NCBI RefSeq assembly: GCF_002797395.1
Contig: NZ_KZ454943.1
Coordinates: 797,325-861,324, forward strand
Origin: Bacillus solitudinis
Lineage (GTDB): Bacteria > Bacillota > Bacilli > Bacillales > Bacillaceae_D
Direction of reading: 5' to 3'
Length of the DNA: 64,000 nucleotides
Notes under the pieces: model-generated
Told to the model about the DNA's origin: nothing
Database searches by the model: none
The model's input: only the letters and a program-made list of their open reading frames with translations
Shown: positions 1 to 8,809 of the stretch, in pieces
Layout of the letters: each line of letters begins with the position of its first letter
Numbering within the stretch: position 1 is the first letter of the stretch
Translations under genes and position numbers: made by a program

Positions 1-683
1 TAAAAAAGCACAACAATCCAAATTCCGATGGACGTGTGCAAAAACGCTTTTCGTTGGTCCTTTATATAGGGATAATAAAATAATATCAAACCGTAACCAA
101 ACATTGAAATTGCCCCACTATGAAGTGTAATTAACCAATCTTGCAGAGGTACTTCAAACGTTGGAACTGCATGCAACCAGTTCCCTCCTTGAAACGCCCA
201 CCTCGTATAGTAGACTAACCATGACGTAAAAAAAAAGGCAAACATACAAAATCGAGCGATTGATTTAATTCCTCCAAGAACGATGTTGATCATGACAATG
301 AAGAAAACAATTGATGTTTCTAACATTGTAAAGTGTGGAAGTGTAATGGTTTGAACAAGTTTTAAGTATGTTTCACTAACTGAAGAGATTTGAACAACAG
401 CATAGATTAACAGAAGCGTATTTAGCCCTTTACCAATAAAAGAACCGAGAATATTCTCATTCATTTTGAATAATGTGTCATTTGGATATTTCTGACACAG
501 AAAAATGATTGGAATCAAAGACAAATTTGCTAAAATACCGAGAAAAATTGGAACTAACCACTGGTTATAGCCTACTTTAGAAATATCAGTTGGCAATGTA
601 AACAAACCAATCCCAATCATGATATTTTGAGCCAAAAAAATAACATGATATTTATTTAATTTCTTAAAATTGCCTCTATCCAT
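1..683 (-). CDS. Spore germination receptor subunit GerAB (partial)
   Basis: B subunit of a GerA-type nutrient germinant receptor, an integral inner-membrane protein of the APC-like superfamily expected to bind the germinant in the dormant spore. The visible N-terminal ~227 residues run off the left edge. Translation begins MDRGNFKKLNKYHVIFLAQN and continues with several hydrophobic segments, as in GerAB/YndE proteins. The start ATG at 683 lies 5 bp beyond the TAG of the upstream GerAA gene, and its ribosome binding site (GAGGAG) sits inside the last codons of that gene, so the two are co-transcribed and probably translationally coupled. Germinant specificity cannot be read from the sequence. 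Confidence 0.88.
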   Translation of the reverse strand, partial: MDRGNFKKLNKYHVIFLAQNIMIGIGLFTLPTDISKVGYNQWLVPIFLGILANLSLIPIIFLCQKYPNDTLFKMNENILGSFIGKGLNTLLLIYAVVQISSVSETYLKLVQTITLPHFTMLETSIVFFIVMINIVLGGIKSIARFCMFAFFFTSWLVYYTRWAFQGGNWLHAVPTFEVPLQDWLITLHSGAISMFGYGLILFYYPYIKDQRKAFLHTSIGIWIVVLF

Positions 684-688
684 ATTAC

Positions 689-2194
689 CTACTCCTCATC
701 TAACGGCTGAATTAAATCCTTTTTCGCTCTAGAAATACCCGGTCGGCTTATAAAGAAGCTTATAGGAGATTTAAAAATGCTGTTTAATAAATCAGTCCAT
801 TTTCTCGGGACGATGGGTGTCAAATAAGGCGAACCTAAGGATGTTAAATTAGAAAGGTGGTTAACCATCCATGCTAAAACAATCATCTGTCCATACATCC
901 CTAAGAATCCGGCCCCAATAATATAAAAGTAGCGAATAAAGCGAATGGCATTACTCATTAGAAAGTTCGGTGGAATAAAGGATAATAAGGCAGTAACTGC
1001 AACTAACACGATTAATATATTACTGGCAAGTCCGGCCTCGACTGCAGCCGTTCCGATAACAATCCCTCCAACTATCCCAATTGTTTGTCCTATTTTGGTT
1101 GGCATTCTCGCCCCTGCCTCCCGTAATACTTCGATAACTAATTCAATGATCAGTACTTCCATAACAGGTGGAAAAGGAACTTGTGCCCTAGACTCTGCTA
1201 GAAGTCTAAGTAAATGTGGTGGTAACATTTCCTGGTGAAAGGTGAGCACAGATATATAAGTTGATGTTAAAAGAATTGAAATAATAAACCCAACCAGCCT
1301 AATTGTACGGAGCATCGTTGAAGTGGTCCAACGATTATAGTAGTCTTCTGGAGAGAAGAACATTTCCAAAAAAGTCGCTGGCATAATTATACATTCAGGG
1401 CTTCCATTAAGCATCAGAACTACTTTGCCATTCAATAATTCATTTACAGCATTATCAGTACGAACAGTAATTCCAAACTGAGGAAATGGAGATAATGGCT
1501 TATCCTCCATCATCTGTTTCAAAATTGGTGTCCCAATAAAACCATGGAACCTTATTTCCTTTAATCGCTGATACACCCGTCGAACGTTATCATCGTTCGC
1601 TATATTCTCCATATACATAACAACAACTTCATTTTTCGTCTCTGTGCCCAAAATAATTGATTTCGACTTCAGATAAGGTGAGCGAATTCTCCTTTTCACA
1701 AGAGATAGATTGGTCTCTAGCTTTTCATTAAATGAATCCTGAGGTCCAAAAACGGTCGTTTCATTCTCCGGAGGATTGATTGATCTTTCAGGAGCGCTGT
1801 ATGTATCAATCTCTATACATAAACCCGATTCATCAAAACACAAAACCGTATACCCACTTACAATATCATGAATAAGCTTTGGAAGCTGGTCCGGCCTTAA
1901 TTCAGTATACTCTTTGAATATCTCTCTTGGATTTTCTGAATCAGTTTCCTCAATTGGTTTATAAATGGTTTGGTATAGTACGTTTGTTTGTACGAGAGTA
2001 GCTAAATAAAACATCGTTGCCTGTTTGTTTCCTATTTTTATGTCTCTTATTATTAAGTCATTAATGTTGGTCAAGCTCTTTGCAATCGCTTGCTTTGAAA
2101 TTCGAGCCTTCTCTGTAGGATTTGAAATCATTTGATTATGGGTTTGTGGGCCTACCCTTTTTTTCATAAATTGTTTATATTTCTTTAAAAACAT
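689..2194 (-). CDS. Spore germination receptor subunit GerAA
   Basis: A subunit of a GerA-family germinant receptor, 501 aa, the usual length. A large soluble N-terminal domain (about residues 1-285) is followed by hydrophobic segments at about 300-320, 350-400 and 415-450 and a basic C-terminal tail, the standard GerAA architecture. It acts with GerAB and GerAC as an oligomeric receptor in the spore inner membrane. Start ATG at 2194 has GAGGTG just upstream. It is the first gene of the cluster: a terminator for the preceding gene lies at 2283-2320, so the promoter should sit between 2195 and 2280, where a forespore sigma-G promoter would be expected by analogy. Confidence 0.93.
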   Translation of the reverse strand: MFLKKYKQFMKKRVGPQTHNQMISNPTEKARISKQAIAKSLTNINDLIIRDIKIGNKQATMFYLATLVQTNVLYQTIYKPIEETDSENPREIFKEYTELRPDQLPKLIHDIVSGYTVLCFDESGLCIEIDTYSAPERSINPPENETTVFGPQDSFNEKLETNLSLVKRRIRSPYLKSKSIILGTETKNEVVVMYMENIANDDNVRRVYQRLKEIRFHGFIGTPILKQMMEDKPLSPFPQFGITVRTDNAVNELLNGKVVLMLNGSPECIIMPATFLEMFFSPEDYYNRWTTSTMLRTIRLVGFIISILLTSTYISVLTFHQEMLPPHLLRLLAESRAQVPFPPVMEVLIIELVIEVLREAGARMPTKIGQTIGIVGGIVIGTAAVEAGLASNILIVLVAVTALLSFIPPNFLMSNAIRFIRYFYIIGAGFLGMYGQMIVLAWMVNHLSNLTSLGSPYLTPIVPRKWTDLLNSIFKSPISFFISRPGISRAKKDLIQPLDEE

Positions 2195-2282
2195 CGCTAC
2201 ACCTCACATACAACTGCTTCCTTTTTGTCATCATCCCCTAAATGTTTTAAGAATATGTACCATGGTAAAGTCTGCTTTTCAA

Positions 2283-2320
2283 AAACAAAAACCCCAACGG
2301 TACCATTGGGGTTTTTGTTT
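2283..2320 (-). terminator. Rho-independent terminator
   Basis: A perfect 15-bp inverted repeat (arms 2283-2297 and 2306-2320) with an 8-nt loop. Read on the minus strand it ends in a T-rich tract. It directly follows the small frameshifted gene at 2320-2492 and separates the epimerase transcript from the gerA operon. Confidence 0.85.
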
Positions 2321-2492
2321 CATTTATTTAATATTCTTCGATAAATCACTTCCGTACAAAATCCCAATACTAGTGACCCAACTACACTAATTCCATCATT
2401 TAGCCCTATCACTCTATGAAAGAAAAAGTAAACTAGAATCGTAACGATTGCAAAGATGACTATACCGACTATTGCTTGACGCCCTTACACAT
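2320..2492 (-). pseudogene. Small membrane protein gene with apparent -1 frameshift
   Basis: An ATG at 2492 has a fair ribosome binding site (AAGAGGA) but its frame stops after seven codons. A second frame, open from just after a TAA near 2486, encodes about 53 residues with two hydrophobic segments, a charged loop (FFHRVIGLNDG) and the C-terminus EVIYRRILNK, and ends in TGA at 2320-2322 directly before a strong terminator. That frame has no usable start of its own. One extra G in the GGG run near 2483 would join both parts into a ~57-residue two-helix membrane protein. This is either a real disruption or a homopolymer sequencing error. Family not recognised. Confidence 0.45.
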
Positions 2493-2509
2493 TTGTTCAC
2501 GTCCTCTTC

Positions 2510-3412
2510 TTACTCACCTAGCTGTTTGTGCCATTGTTTCATATGTTGGCGTTGTTTGGCAACCCCTTGTTTGAGGGTAGTTTTTGCTTGGAACCCTAAC
2601 ATCAAATTAGCCTTTTCAGAAGAAAGTGTTGCTTTTACTTTTTTCACTGTGAATCGATTTGTTTTACCTATGATTTCTTCTATAGCTGTATACCATTCAT
2701 TTGATTGACCGGAAGAAATTTGAATAATCTCGTTTTCTAATGTTGATGTTGCTGAAAGTATAAAGGCATCAATGACATCATCTACGTAAACAACGTCTAA
2801 TATTGAACGATCAACCGAGACTGTATCTACTTCTTCGCCTAATAAGAGCTTTTGAAAAGTCATATCAGACCGTTGCCACGGGCCATAAACAGTTGGAAGT
2901 CTAAGAATAATATAGTTAATTTCTTTCTTTTTTGCTTCTTTTTCTAAAATAATTTCACTTGCAAGTTTCGTAATTCCATATGGTGAGGTCGGGTTTGTCG
3001 GTGTTCGCTCTGTAATCGAACCGGGCCGCTCACCGTATACTTCAATTGTTGAAGCAAAGATTATCCTTGTTTTATTGGAACATGCTTCAATTAATTTAGT
3101 TGTTACTTTCACATTATTTTCTATCATTTCTGCTAACCTAGGCCATTTACCATCATATTTCGTTTGTGCAGCTAAATGAAAAACTACATCTATATTACGA
3201 AGAATGTTACTTAAATCAATATCCTCAAGTTTGTTTTCAATTAACTGAAAAAGTGCATTTCTTCCAAGTCTCATTTGCATTTCTTCTTGTTCATGACAAC
3301 GGTCTACTGGCATCTCATCAATTGCGATGACTTCAATACCTTCTTCGAGGAGTCGTTGACATAAGTGGAAACCAATAAAACCCAATCCACCTGTCACCAT
3401 TACTTTTTTCAT
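2510..3412 (-). CDS. NAD-dependent epimerase/dehydratase (SDR family)
   Basis: Extended short-chain dehydrogenase, 300 aa, resembling UDP-glucose 4-epimerase and other nucleotide-sugar epimerases. An N-terminal Rossmann motif GGLGFIG (residues 8-14) binds NAD(H). The catalytic residues are Ser121/Thr122 and the YxxxK motif at Tyr145-Lys149. The motif LRLPTVYGPWQ matches the sugar-nucleotide binding region of the family. The start ATG at 3412 has a strong AGGGGAGGA site. The small membrane protein gene follows 17 bp downstream and a terminator ends the unit. Substrate is unknown; no other polysaccharide genes are adjacent. Confidence 0.85.
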   Translation of the reverse strand: MKKVMVTGGLGFIGFHLCQRLLEEGIEVIAIDEMPVDRCHEQEEMQMRLGRNALFQLIENKLEDIDLSNILRNIDVVFHLAAQTKYDGKWPRLAEMIENNVKVTTKLIEACSNKTRIIFASTIEVYGERPGSITERTPTNPTSPYGITKLASEIILEKEAKKKEINYIILRLPTVYGPWQRSDMTFQKLLLGEEVDTVSVDRSILDVVYVDDVIDAFILSATSTLENEIIQISSGQSNEWYTAIEEIIGKTNRFTVKKVKATLSSEKANLMLGFQAKTTLKQGVAKQRQHMKQWHKQLGE

Positions 3413-3451
3413 ACTTATATCCTCCCCTGCTCTTTCTAATCAGAAATTAAA

Positions 3452-4189
3452 CTAAAGCTCTTTTTCATTTTCTTGGTAATATGAATGTACTGTCTGTGAG
3501 AAGCTTGAATGTGTTTTTCCCTTTCCATATACTCTAAGCGAAATTTGAGGTTCACGCTTTTCATATTGCTTTTCTAAGACTCTGCTATGATTAGCCAGTG
3601 GGTAACGCCTTTCGTCCGTTCCATGCATAATTAGAATGGGTGAACTGACCTCAGGTAGCTGTATGTCTGCTGTTTTACATGCATTTTCAACTAAGGTTTC
3701 ATCTGTTTCATTGCGAGCTTGTAACCATTCCTTCAAAAAACGCTTATAATAAAGCCTATTCCTCTTTTCCTGTTCATAGTACGAATGAAGGTAAATACAC
3801 GGATTAAGTAAAAAAGTTGAACGAATTATTTCAGATTTAGTTGCTATTAGATGAAGTGCAATTAATGCCCCCATTCCTTCAGCAAAGACATGGATACGGG
3901 GATTCAAGATTTGTTGTTTTTGAATGTGATGATACAGTTGTTCTGCTAATGAACAAGCTTTCCCACAACCCCAATGTTTTCCAAATAGATTTGATGTGTA
4001 AACCGTGTAGCCTTTTTCAACTAAATCATTTAGAAATATCTTTCGCTCAAAGTGTTGTTCCCAAATACTTGTCTCTTTTTCAACAGGTGCAGAATGATCT
4101 GATAACAGAAAAACTGCAAATCCATTAGGACGTTCAGGAAGGTAAAGTAAACTCCATTCTCCCCCAATACAAATCCTTTGCTGTAACAT
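3452..4189 (-). CDS. Alpha/beta-hydrolase fold protein without nucleophilic Ser
   Basis: 245-aa protein with the alpha/beta-hydrolase fold. The nucleophile elbow, normally GxSxG, reads AEGMG at residues 103-107, so Gly105 replaces the catalytic Ser. The acid (Asp192 in HGTDE) and the base (His227 in GKTHSSF) are in their usual places. It is either catalytically dead or works differently; the fold and two triad residues are seen directly, lack of activity is inferred. No signal peptide. Start ATG at 4189 follows a GAGG-containing stretch (GTTGAGGAGTGTCAGGGT). It lies 39 bp upstream of the epimerase on the same strand and may be co-transcribed. Confidence 0.75.
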   Translation of the reverse strand: MLQQRICIGGEWSLLYLPERPNGFAVFLLSDHSAPVEKETSIWEQHFERKIFLNDLVEKGYTVYTSNLFGKHWGCGKACSLAEQLYHHIQKQQILNPRIHVFAEGMGALIALHLIATKSEIIRSTFLLNPCIYLHSYYEQEKRNRLYYKRFLKEWLQARNETDETLVENACKTADIQLPEVSSPILIMHGTDERRYPLANHSRVLEKQYEKREPQISLRVYGKGKTHSSFSQTVHSYYQENEKEL

Positions 4190-4292
4190 ACCCTGACACT
4201 CCTCAACTTTGCTCTTATGTTACGGTATGCAGACAATCCTTAAAAGGGAAGTAGCTATGTGCTGAAATTTCACAATAAATTAAAACTATAAA

Positions 4293-4319
4293 AAAGCCAA
4301 GCATTTTTCGCTTGGCTTT
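4293..4319 (-). terminator. Rho-independent terminator downstream of yjzC
   Basis: A 10-bp perfect stem (4293-4302 with 4310-4319) and 7-nt loop. On the minus strand it is followed by six T residues. It terminates transcription coming from yjzC through the repeat region. Confidence 0.85.
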
Positions 4320-4347
4320 GGTTTGTAGAACAGTTTTTTAGGCTTCA

Positions 4348-4431
4348 GGCGGCTGCCGTCGCGACAAGCACGACTATTTAAAACCAAGCCTTCCTTCGGG
4401 CGGCTGCCGTCGCGACAAGCACGACTATTTA
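4348..4431. repeat. Two direct copies of a 33-bp GC-rich repeat
   Basis: Copies at 4348-4380 and 4399-4431 are identical over 33 bp and 51 bp apart start to start. Each contains the 8-bp palindrome GTCGCGAC and is much more GC-rich than the surrounding AT-rich DNA. The right copy includes the TAA stop codon of yjzC (4429-4431), so the repeat begins exactly at the gene end. The unit looks like a small dispersed repeat or a tandem duplication of the yjzC 3' end; one window cannot decide. Confidence 0.8.
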
Positions 4432-4614
4432 ATGGCGTCTCTTTGGAGCGTAGGTCCATTTGCGATTGTGATTGGATGTATCAGGAAACGTATCTCCAGC
4501 AGAGAGTTTTAGTGATTTTGGATTTTGCACCATGCTTCCTGTCTCACCAATTTCAACATAAATGCCGTTATTTGGAGCCTTATGTCCTGGCTCAAATTGA
4601 TGGCTTTGTCCCAT
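4429..4614 (-). CDS. yjzC: YjzC family small protein
   Basis: 61-aa hydrophilic protein closely matching the YjzC family of Bacillaceae: it begins MGQSHQFEPGHKAPNNGIYV and keeps the conserved GETGS and SNHNRKWTY motifs. Function is unknown. Start ATG at 4614 has a strong GGAGGG site 7 nt upstream. The stop codon is the first triplet of the 33-bp repeat described here, followed by a second repeat copy and a terminator. It sits just downstream of argF on the same strand but has its own start signals. Confidence 0.85.
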   Translation of the reverse strand: MGQSHQFEPGHKAPNNGIYVEIGETGSMVQNPKSLKLSAGDTFPDTSNHNRKWTYAPKRRH

Positions 4615-4681
4615 GTGTACTCCCTCCTTCAGAATTAGGATAACCCTATTTCAATAATTCATGAAAGAGTACATTGGGGAA

Positions 4682-5635
4682 TTATTGGTCTGCCATTAAC
4701 GCTACAAGCACTGCCTTTTGTGCATGAAGGCGATTTTCAGCTTGGTCATAAATAAAGGAATGCTTTCCATCAATGACATCTTCACTAACCTCTTCACCAC
4801 GATGTGCTGGTAAACAATGAAGAAAAATAAAATCATCTTTTGCTAAGGAAGCCAACTCACTGTTTACTTGATATGGGGCTAATACTGCTTCACGTGACGA
4901 TTGCTCTGATTCAAATCCCATACTTGCCCAAACATCGGTATAAATAACATCCGCATCTTTTACTGCCTCTTTGGGATCGATTGTTGTAGAAATGCTTGCA
5001 CCTGTTTCTTTAGCTGCCTCTTGTGCTCGTACTAAAATAGTCTCATCTACACCATATCCTTCAGGCGTTGCCACAACAACATCCATTCCTACCTTCGCTC
5101 CTGCTGCTAAAAGAGAATGAGCCACATTGTTTCCGTCACCAACGTACGCTAACTTTAATCCTTTGAACGACTGCTTTTGCTCATAAATTGTCAATAAATC
5201 AGCAAGCGCTTGGCAAGGATGATATGCATCTGTTAAAGCATTTATAACGGGTACTGAAGCATATTTGGCAAGTTCTTCAACAGTCTCATGTGAATTTGTA
5301 CGGATCATGATACCATCTACATAACGTGCAAGAACATTTGCCGTATCTTTAACCGGTTCTCCGCGTCCAATCTGCATGTCACGCGGACTTAAAAATAAGG
5401 CATGTCCTCCAAGTTGGGTCATCCCAACTTCAAAGGAGACACGAGTTCGTGTAGAGGCATTCTCAAATATCATGCCGAGCGACTTACCCGCAAGCAATTG
5501 CGGGCATTCACCTTTTTTTTGCGACTTTTTTAATGATAGGGCATCATCTATCAATTGTTTTATTTCTGTTGGCGTATAATCGAGCAGCGTTAATAAATCA
5601 CGACCTGCAAATCCTGTTTTGTTAGTTGCTACCAT
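4682..5635 (-). CDS. argF: Ornithine carbamoyltransferase
   Basis: Converts ornithine and carbamoyl phosphate to citrulline, the last reaction encoded in this operon. 317 aa, full length. The carbamoyl phosphate site STRTR is at residues 61-65, HPCQ at 139-142, the SMG ornithine loop at 238-240 and the catalytic HCLP at 273-276. All key residues are present. It is the last gene of argCJBD-carAB-argF, 18 bp after carB, with AAGGATG as ribosome binding site. Its place directly after the arginine-type carbamoyl phosphate synthetase supports the anabolic argF role rather than catabolic arcB. Confidence 0.97.
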   Translation of the reverse strand: MVATNKTGFAGRDLLTLLDYTPTEIKQLIDDALSLKKSQKKGECPQLLAGKSLGMIFENASTRTRVSFEVGMTQLGGHALFLSPRDMQIGRGEPVKDTANVLARYVDGIMIRTNSHETVEELAKYASVPVINALTDAYHPCQALADLLTIYEQKQSFKGLKLAYVGDGNNVAHSLLAAGAKVGMDVVVATPEGYGVDETILVRAQEAAKETGASISTTIDPKEAVKDADVIYTDVWASMGFESEQSSREAVLAPYQVNSELASLAKDDFIFLHCLPAHRGEEVSEDVIDGKHSFIYDQAENRLHAQKAVLVALMADQ

Positions 5636-5653
5636 TATTTTGACACATCCTTT

Positions 5654-8600
5654 TTAATAAGTTCCGACTTCGGCTGTCTCTAACCATTCCTGTAAAGATT
5701 TTAACGTGTAGTCACTTTGATTGCGATGACGTCCCTGTATCATGGCATCAAGCGTCTCAAGCTCAGTCACGACAGTCAAACGCTGCATCAAGGCTTTCTG
5801 ACGTTTTTCTTTGCCTGTTTTAAATCCAGGCTTTGGTAAACTAATCACGGCCACAGGATTTCCTGATTGTAGCCATTCCTCAAAGTTTTCGGTAACAAGT
5901 GTAAAGCCATCATCCTTTAATGTTTGTGCATATGATGCAAAGGCATCTTCATGTATCTTATCAACCTCAACAAAAATTGATCCTGTTTCACGATATAAAG
6001 CAGGCTTTTGACCTTGAGACCATGCAAATGCTTTATAGAACGCCTCAGGTAATTCATTACTTATGCTTATTAGCTCTCCAGTTGATTTCATCTCAGCTTC
6101 AAGGATTGGATCGAGACCAGCTAATTTTTGATATGAGAATACCGGGGCCTTAACCGTGTAAAACTGAGCCTCTTTTGCATAGCCCGTTTTTAATCCTAAA
6201 GACGACAATGAGGCACCCAATAAGAGTTGTACCGTATAATCAATTAGCGGTTGATTTGTTACTTTACTGAATATCGGAACAGTTCTTGATGCTCTTGGAT
6301 TGATTTCAATCACGAATAGATTTCCTTGATACAAGACAAACTGTATATTAAATACGCCTTTAAAATCCATCCCTTTTGCAATACGACCCGTATATTCTAG
6401 AACTTCATCTTTCACTTGCTGACTTAATGAAAAGGAAGGTGTTACAGCCATACTATCTCCTGAATGAACTCCAGCTTTTTCAATATGTTCAAATAATCCA
6501 GCAATCAGAACGTTTTTACCATCAGTTAGTGCGTCTACTTCAAGCTCAGTACCAGGATAGTACGCGTCGATTAATAATGGAAATACTACCTCATTCTCTC
6601 TATCATTTAAATATTCAATAAGCTCTTCCTTTGAAGAAAAAATCATCATGCCTTGACCACCAATGACATATGAAGGTCGAATAAGGACAGGGAAGCCTAT
6701 TTCAATCGCTTTTTCCACTGCATTCTCTTCATTCAGAGCACTTACCCCTGGAATGTGAGGTACCTTAACTTCATTCATAAAATCGTAAAACCGTCCACGC
6801 TCCTCTAACTGATCAATTGTATCTTGATTTGTACCATATAACGTGACCCCAGCCTTTTCTAAGCCCTCAACTAGAGAAATAGCTGTTTGACCACCAAGCT
6901 GAACAATGACTCCTTCAACCTTTTCCAGTTCTACAACATGTAAGACATCCTCAACAGTTAACGGTTCAAAATATAGGCGATCGGCTGTTGCATAATCTGT
7001 ACTAACTGTTTCCGGGTTGTTGTTCATAATGATTGCTTCATACCCTAAACGATGTAGGCTATGTGCACCATGAACTGAGCAATAGTCAAACTCAATTCCT
7101 TGACCAATTCGAATTGGTCCAGAACCAACAATTAAAATTTTCTTCCTATCACTTGTCGTATCAACATCACTCTCTCCAGCCCAACTTGAGTAATAGTATG
7201 CTGTCGAAGCTGTAAATTCCCCTGCACATGTGTCAACCATTTTGTAAGAAGGAAGAATCCCCCATGTTTTTCGTTTTTCACGAACTGCAGCTTCTTCTAC
7301 CTTCCAAATTGATGCCAACCATTTATCTGCAAATCCATACCTTTTTAGCTGATACAGCGTTTCTTCAGAAATAGAAGGTAAGCTTTCTTGTTTTGTTACA
7401 TTTTCTAATTGAACGAGTTTTTCAAAAGACGCTAGGAAGAAATCATTTATTTTCGTTTCGTGATGAATCTCTTGACGTGTATAGCCTCTTCGCATTAATT
7501 CAAGGATTGCAAAGAATCGTCTATCTTCTGCTTTTTTGACAATTTTCCAAAGATCGTCGTCTGACCATGAATTCAAGGATGTAAGGACTAGTCCGTCTGT
7601 TTTCAATTCAAGTGAGCGTATTGCCTTTTGAAGACCTGCTTCAAGGTTTCGCTCAATTGCCATAACTTCCCCAGTAGCTTTCATTTGTGTTCCAAGTTTA
7701 CGATCTGCATGAACAAACTTATCAAAAGGCCAACGTGGGAATTTTACAACAACATAATCTAATGCTGGTTCAAAACTTGCATAAGTGTGACCAGTAACAG
7801 GGTTTAATAATTCATGCAAATGATATCCAAGGCTTAGTTTTGCTGCCATTCTAGCAATCGGATAACCTGTTGCTTTTGAAGCAAGCGCTGAAGAACGACT
7901 TACACGTGGATTTACCTCAATTAAATAGTATTGCTTACTATAAGGATCAAGGGCGAATTGAATATTACAACCTCCAACGATTCCTAGCGCCCGAATAATT
8001 TTAACTGAAACAGAGCGTAGCATTTGGTACTCGACATCAGTAAGTGTTTGTGACGGGGCAACAACAATGGAATCCCCTGTATGAATTCCAACAGGATCAA
8101 TATTTTCCATATTGCAAACTGTAATACAAGTATCATTGCTATCACGCATTACTTCATATTCAACTTCTTTAAAGCCAGCAATACTTTTTTCAATTAAGCA
8201 TTGGTTAATTGGACTAAGCTCAAGTCCTCCTTTAATAATTGGAAGAAGAACCTCTTCACTCTCTGCAATTCCTCCACCGGCTCCACCAAGTGTATAGGCG
8301 GGGCGAACGATAATTGGATAGCCTACCTCATTTGCAAACGAAACAGCCTGTTCAACTGAAGTGACAATCTCACTTTCAGGCACCGGCTCGTTTAATTCGC
8401 TCATGAGCGAACGAAATAGCTCACGATCCTCACCCTTTTTTATTGAATCAATGGGGGTCCCTAATAAATCAACGCCTAGGCGCTCTAACACACCCTCATC
8501 ATGGAGAGCAAGTGCAAGATTCAATCCAGTTTGCCCCCCAAGCGTCGCAAGTATGCCATCGGGCTTTTCTTTAATGATGATATTCTCGATGCTTTCAACG

Positions 8601-8809
8601 GTCAATGGCTCAAAATAAACCACATCGGCACATGACTCATCTGTCATAACAGTAGCAGGGTTATTATTGATAAGAATAACCTTTATTCCTTCTTCTCGAA
8701 GGGCTAAACACGCTTGAGTTCCTGCATAATCAAATTCAGCTGCTTGCCCAATCACAATTGGTCCAGAACCAATTACAAGCACCGTTGAAATTTTTTCATT
8801 CTTAGGCAT
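5654..8809 (-). CDS. carB: Carbamoyl phosphate synthetase large subunit, arginine type
   Basis: Makes carbamoyl phosphate from bicarbonate, ammonia and two ATP; the ammonia is tunnelled from CarA. 1051 aa with the family's internal duplication: the motif GSGPIVIGQAAEFDYAGTQA near residue 13 recurs as GSGPIRIGQGIEFDYCSVHG near residue 560, one per ATP-grasp half. The C-terminal ~110 residues correspond to the MGS-like allosteric domain and are divergent, as is common in arginine-specific enzymes. The start ATG overlaps the end of carA by 8 bp, with GGAGAAAAAG upstream, indicating translational coupling. Its arginine operon location separates it from the pyrimidine paralogue (pyrAB), which should be elsewhere. 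Confidence 0.97.
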   Translation of the reverse strand: MPKNEKISTVLVIGSGPIVIGQAAEFDYAGTQACLALREEGIKVILINNNPATVMTDESCADVVYFEPLTVESIENIIIKEKPDGILATLGGQTGLNLALALHDEGVLERLGVDLLGTPIDSIKKGEDRELFRSLMSELNEPVPESEIVTSVEQAVSFANEVGYPIIVRPAYTLGGAGGGIAESEEVLLPIIKGGLELSPINQCLIEKSIAGFKEVEYEVMRDSNDTCITVCNMENIDPVGIHTGDSIVVAPSQTLTDVEYQMLRSVSVKIIRALGIVGGCNIQFALDPYSKQYYLIEVNPRVSRSSALASKATGYPIARMAAKLSLGYHLHELLNPVTGHTYASFEPALDYVVVKFPRWPFDKFVHADRKLGTQMKATGEVMAIERNLEAGLQKAIRSLELKTDGLVLTSLNSWSDDDLWKIVKKAEDRRFFAILELMRRGYTRQEIHHETKINDFFLASFEKLVQLENVTKQESLPSISEETLYQLKRYGFADKWLASIWKVEEAAVREKRKTWGILPSYKMVDTCAGEFTASTAYYYSSWAGESDVDTTSDRKKILIVGSGPIRIGQGIEFDYCSVHGAHSLHRLGYEAIIMNNNPETVSTDYATADRLYFEPLTVEDVLHVVELEKVEGVIVQLGGQTAISLVEGLEKAGVTLYGTNQDTIDQLEERGRFYDFMNEVKVPHIPGVSALNEENAVEKAIEIGFPVLIRPSYVIGGQGMMIFSSKEELIEYLNDRENEVVFPLLIDAYYPGTELEVDALTDGKNVLIAGLFEHIEKAGVHSGDSMAVTPSFSLSQQVKDEVLEYTGRIAKGMDFKGVFNIQFVLYQGNLFVIEINPRASRTVPIFSKVTNQPLIDYTVQLLLGASLSSLGLKTGYAKEAQFYTVKAPVFSYQKLAGLDPILEAEMKSTGELISISNELPEAFYKAFAWSQGQKPALYRETGSIFVEVDKIHEDAFASYAQTLKDDGFTLVTENFEEWLQSGNPVAVISLPKPGFKTGKEKRQKALMQRLTVVTELETLDAMIQGRHRNQSDYTLKSLQEWLETAEVGTY

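Noticed and set aside
945-1238. 97-aa open frame opposite the GerAA gene
   Set aside because: Lies wholly within the well-supported GerAA gene on the other strand, with no ribosome binding site; it reflects codon bias of the real gene.
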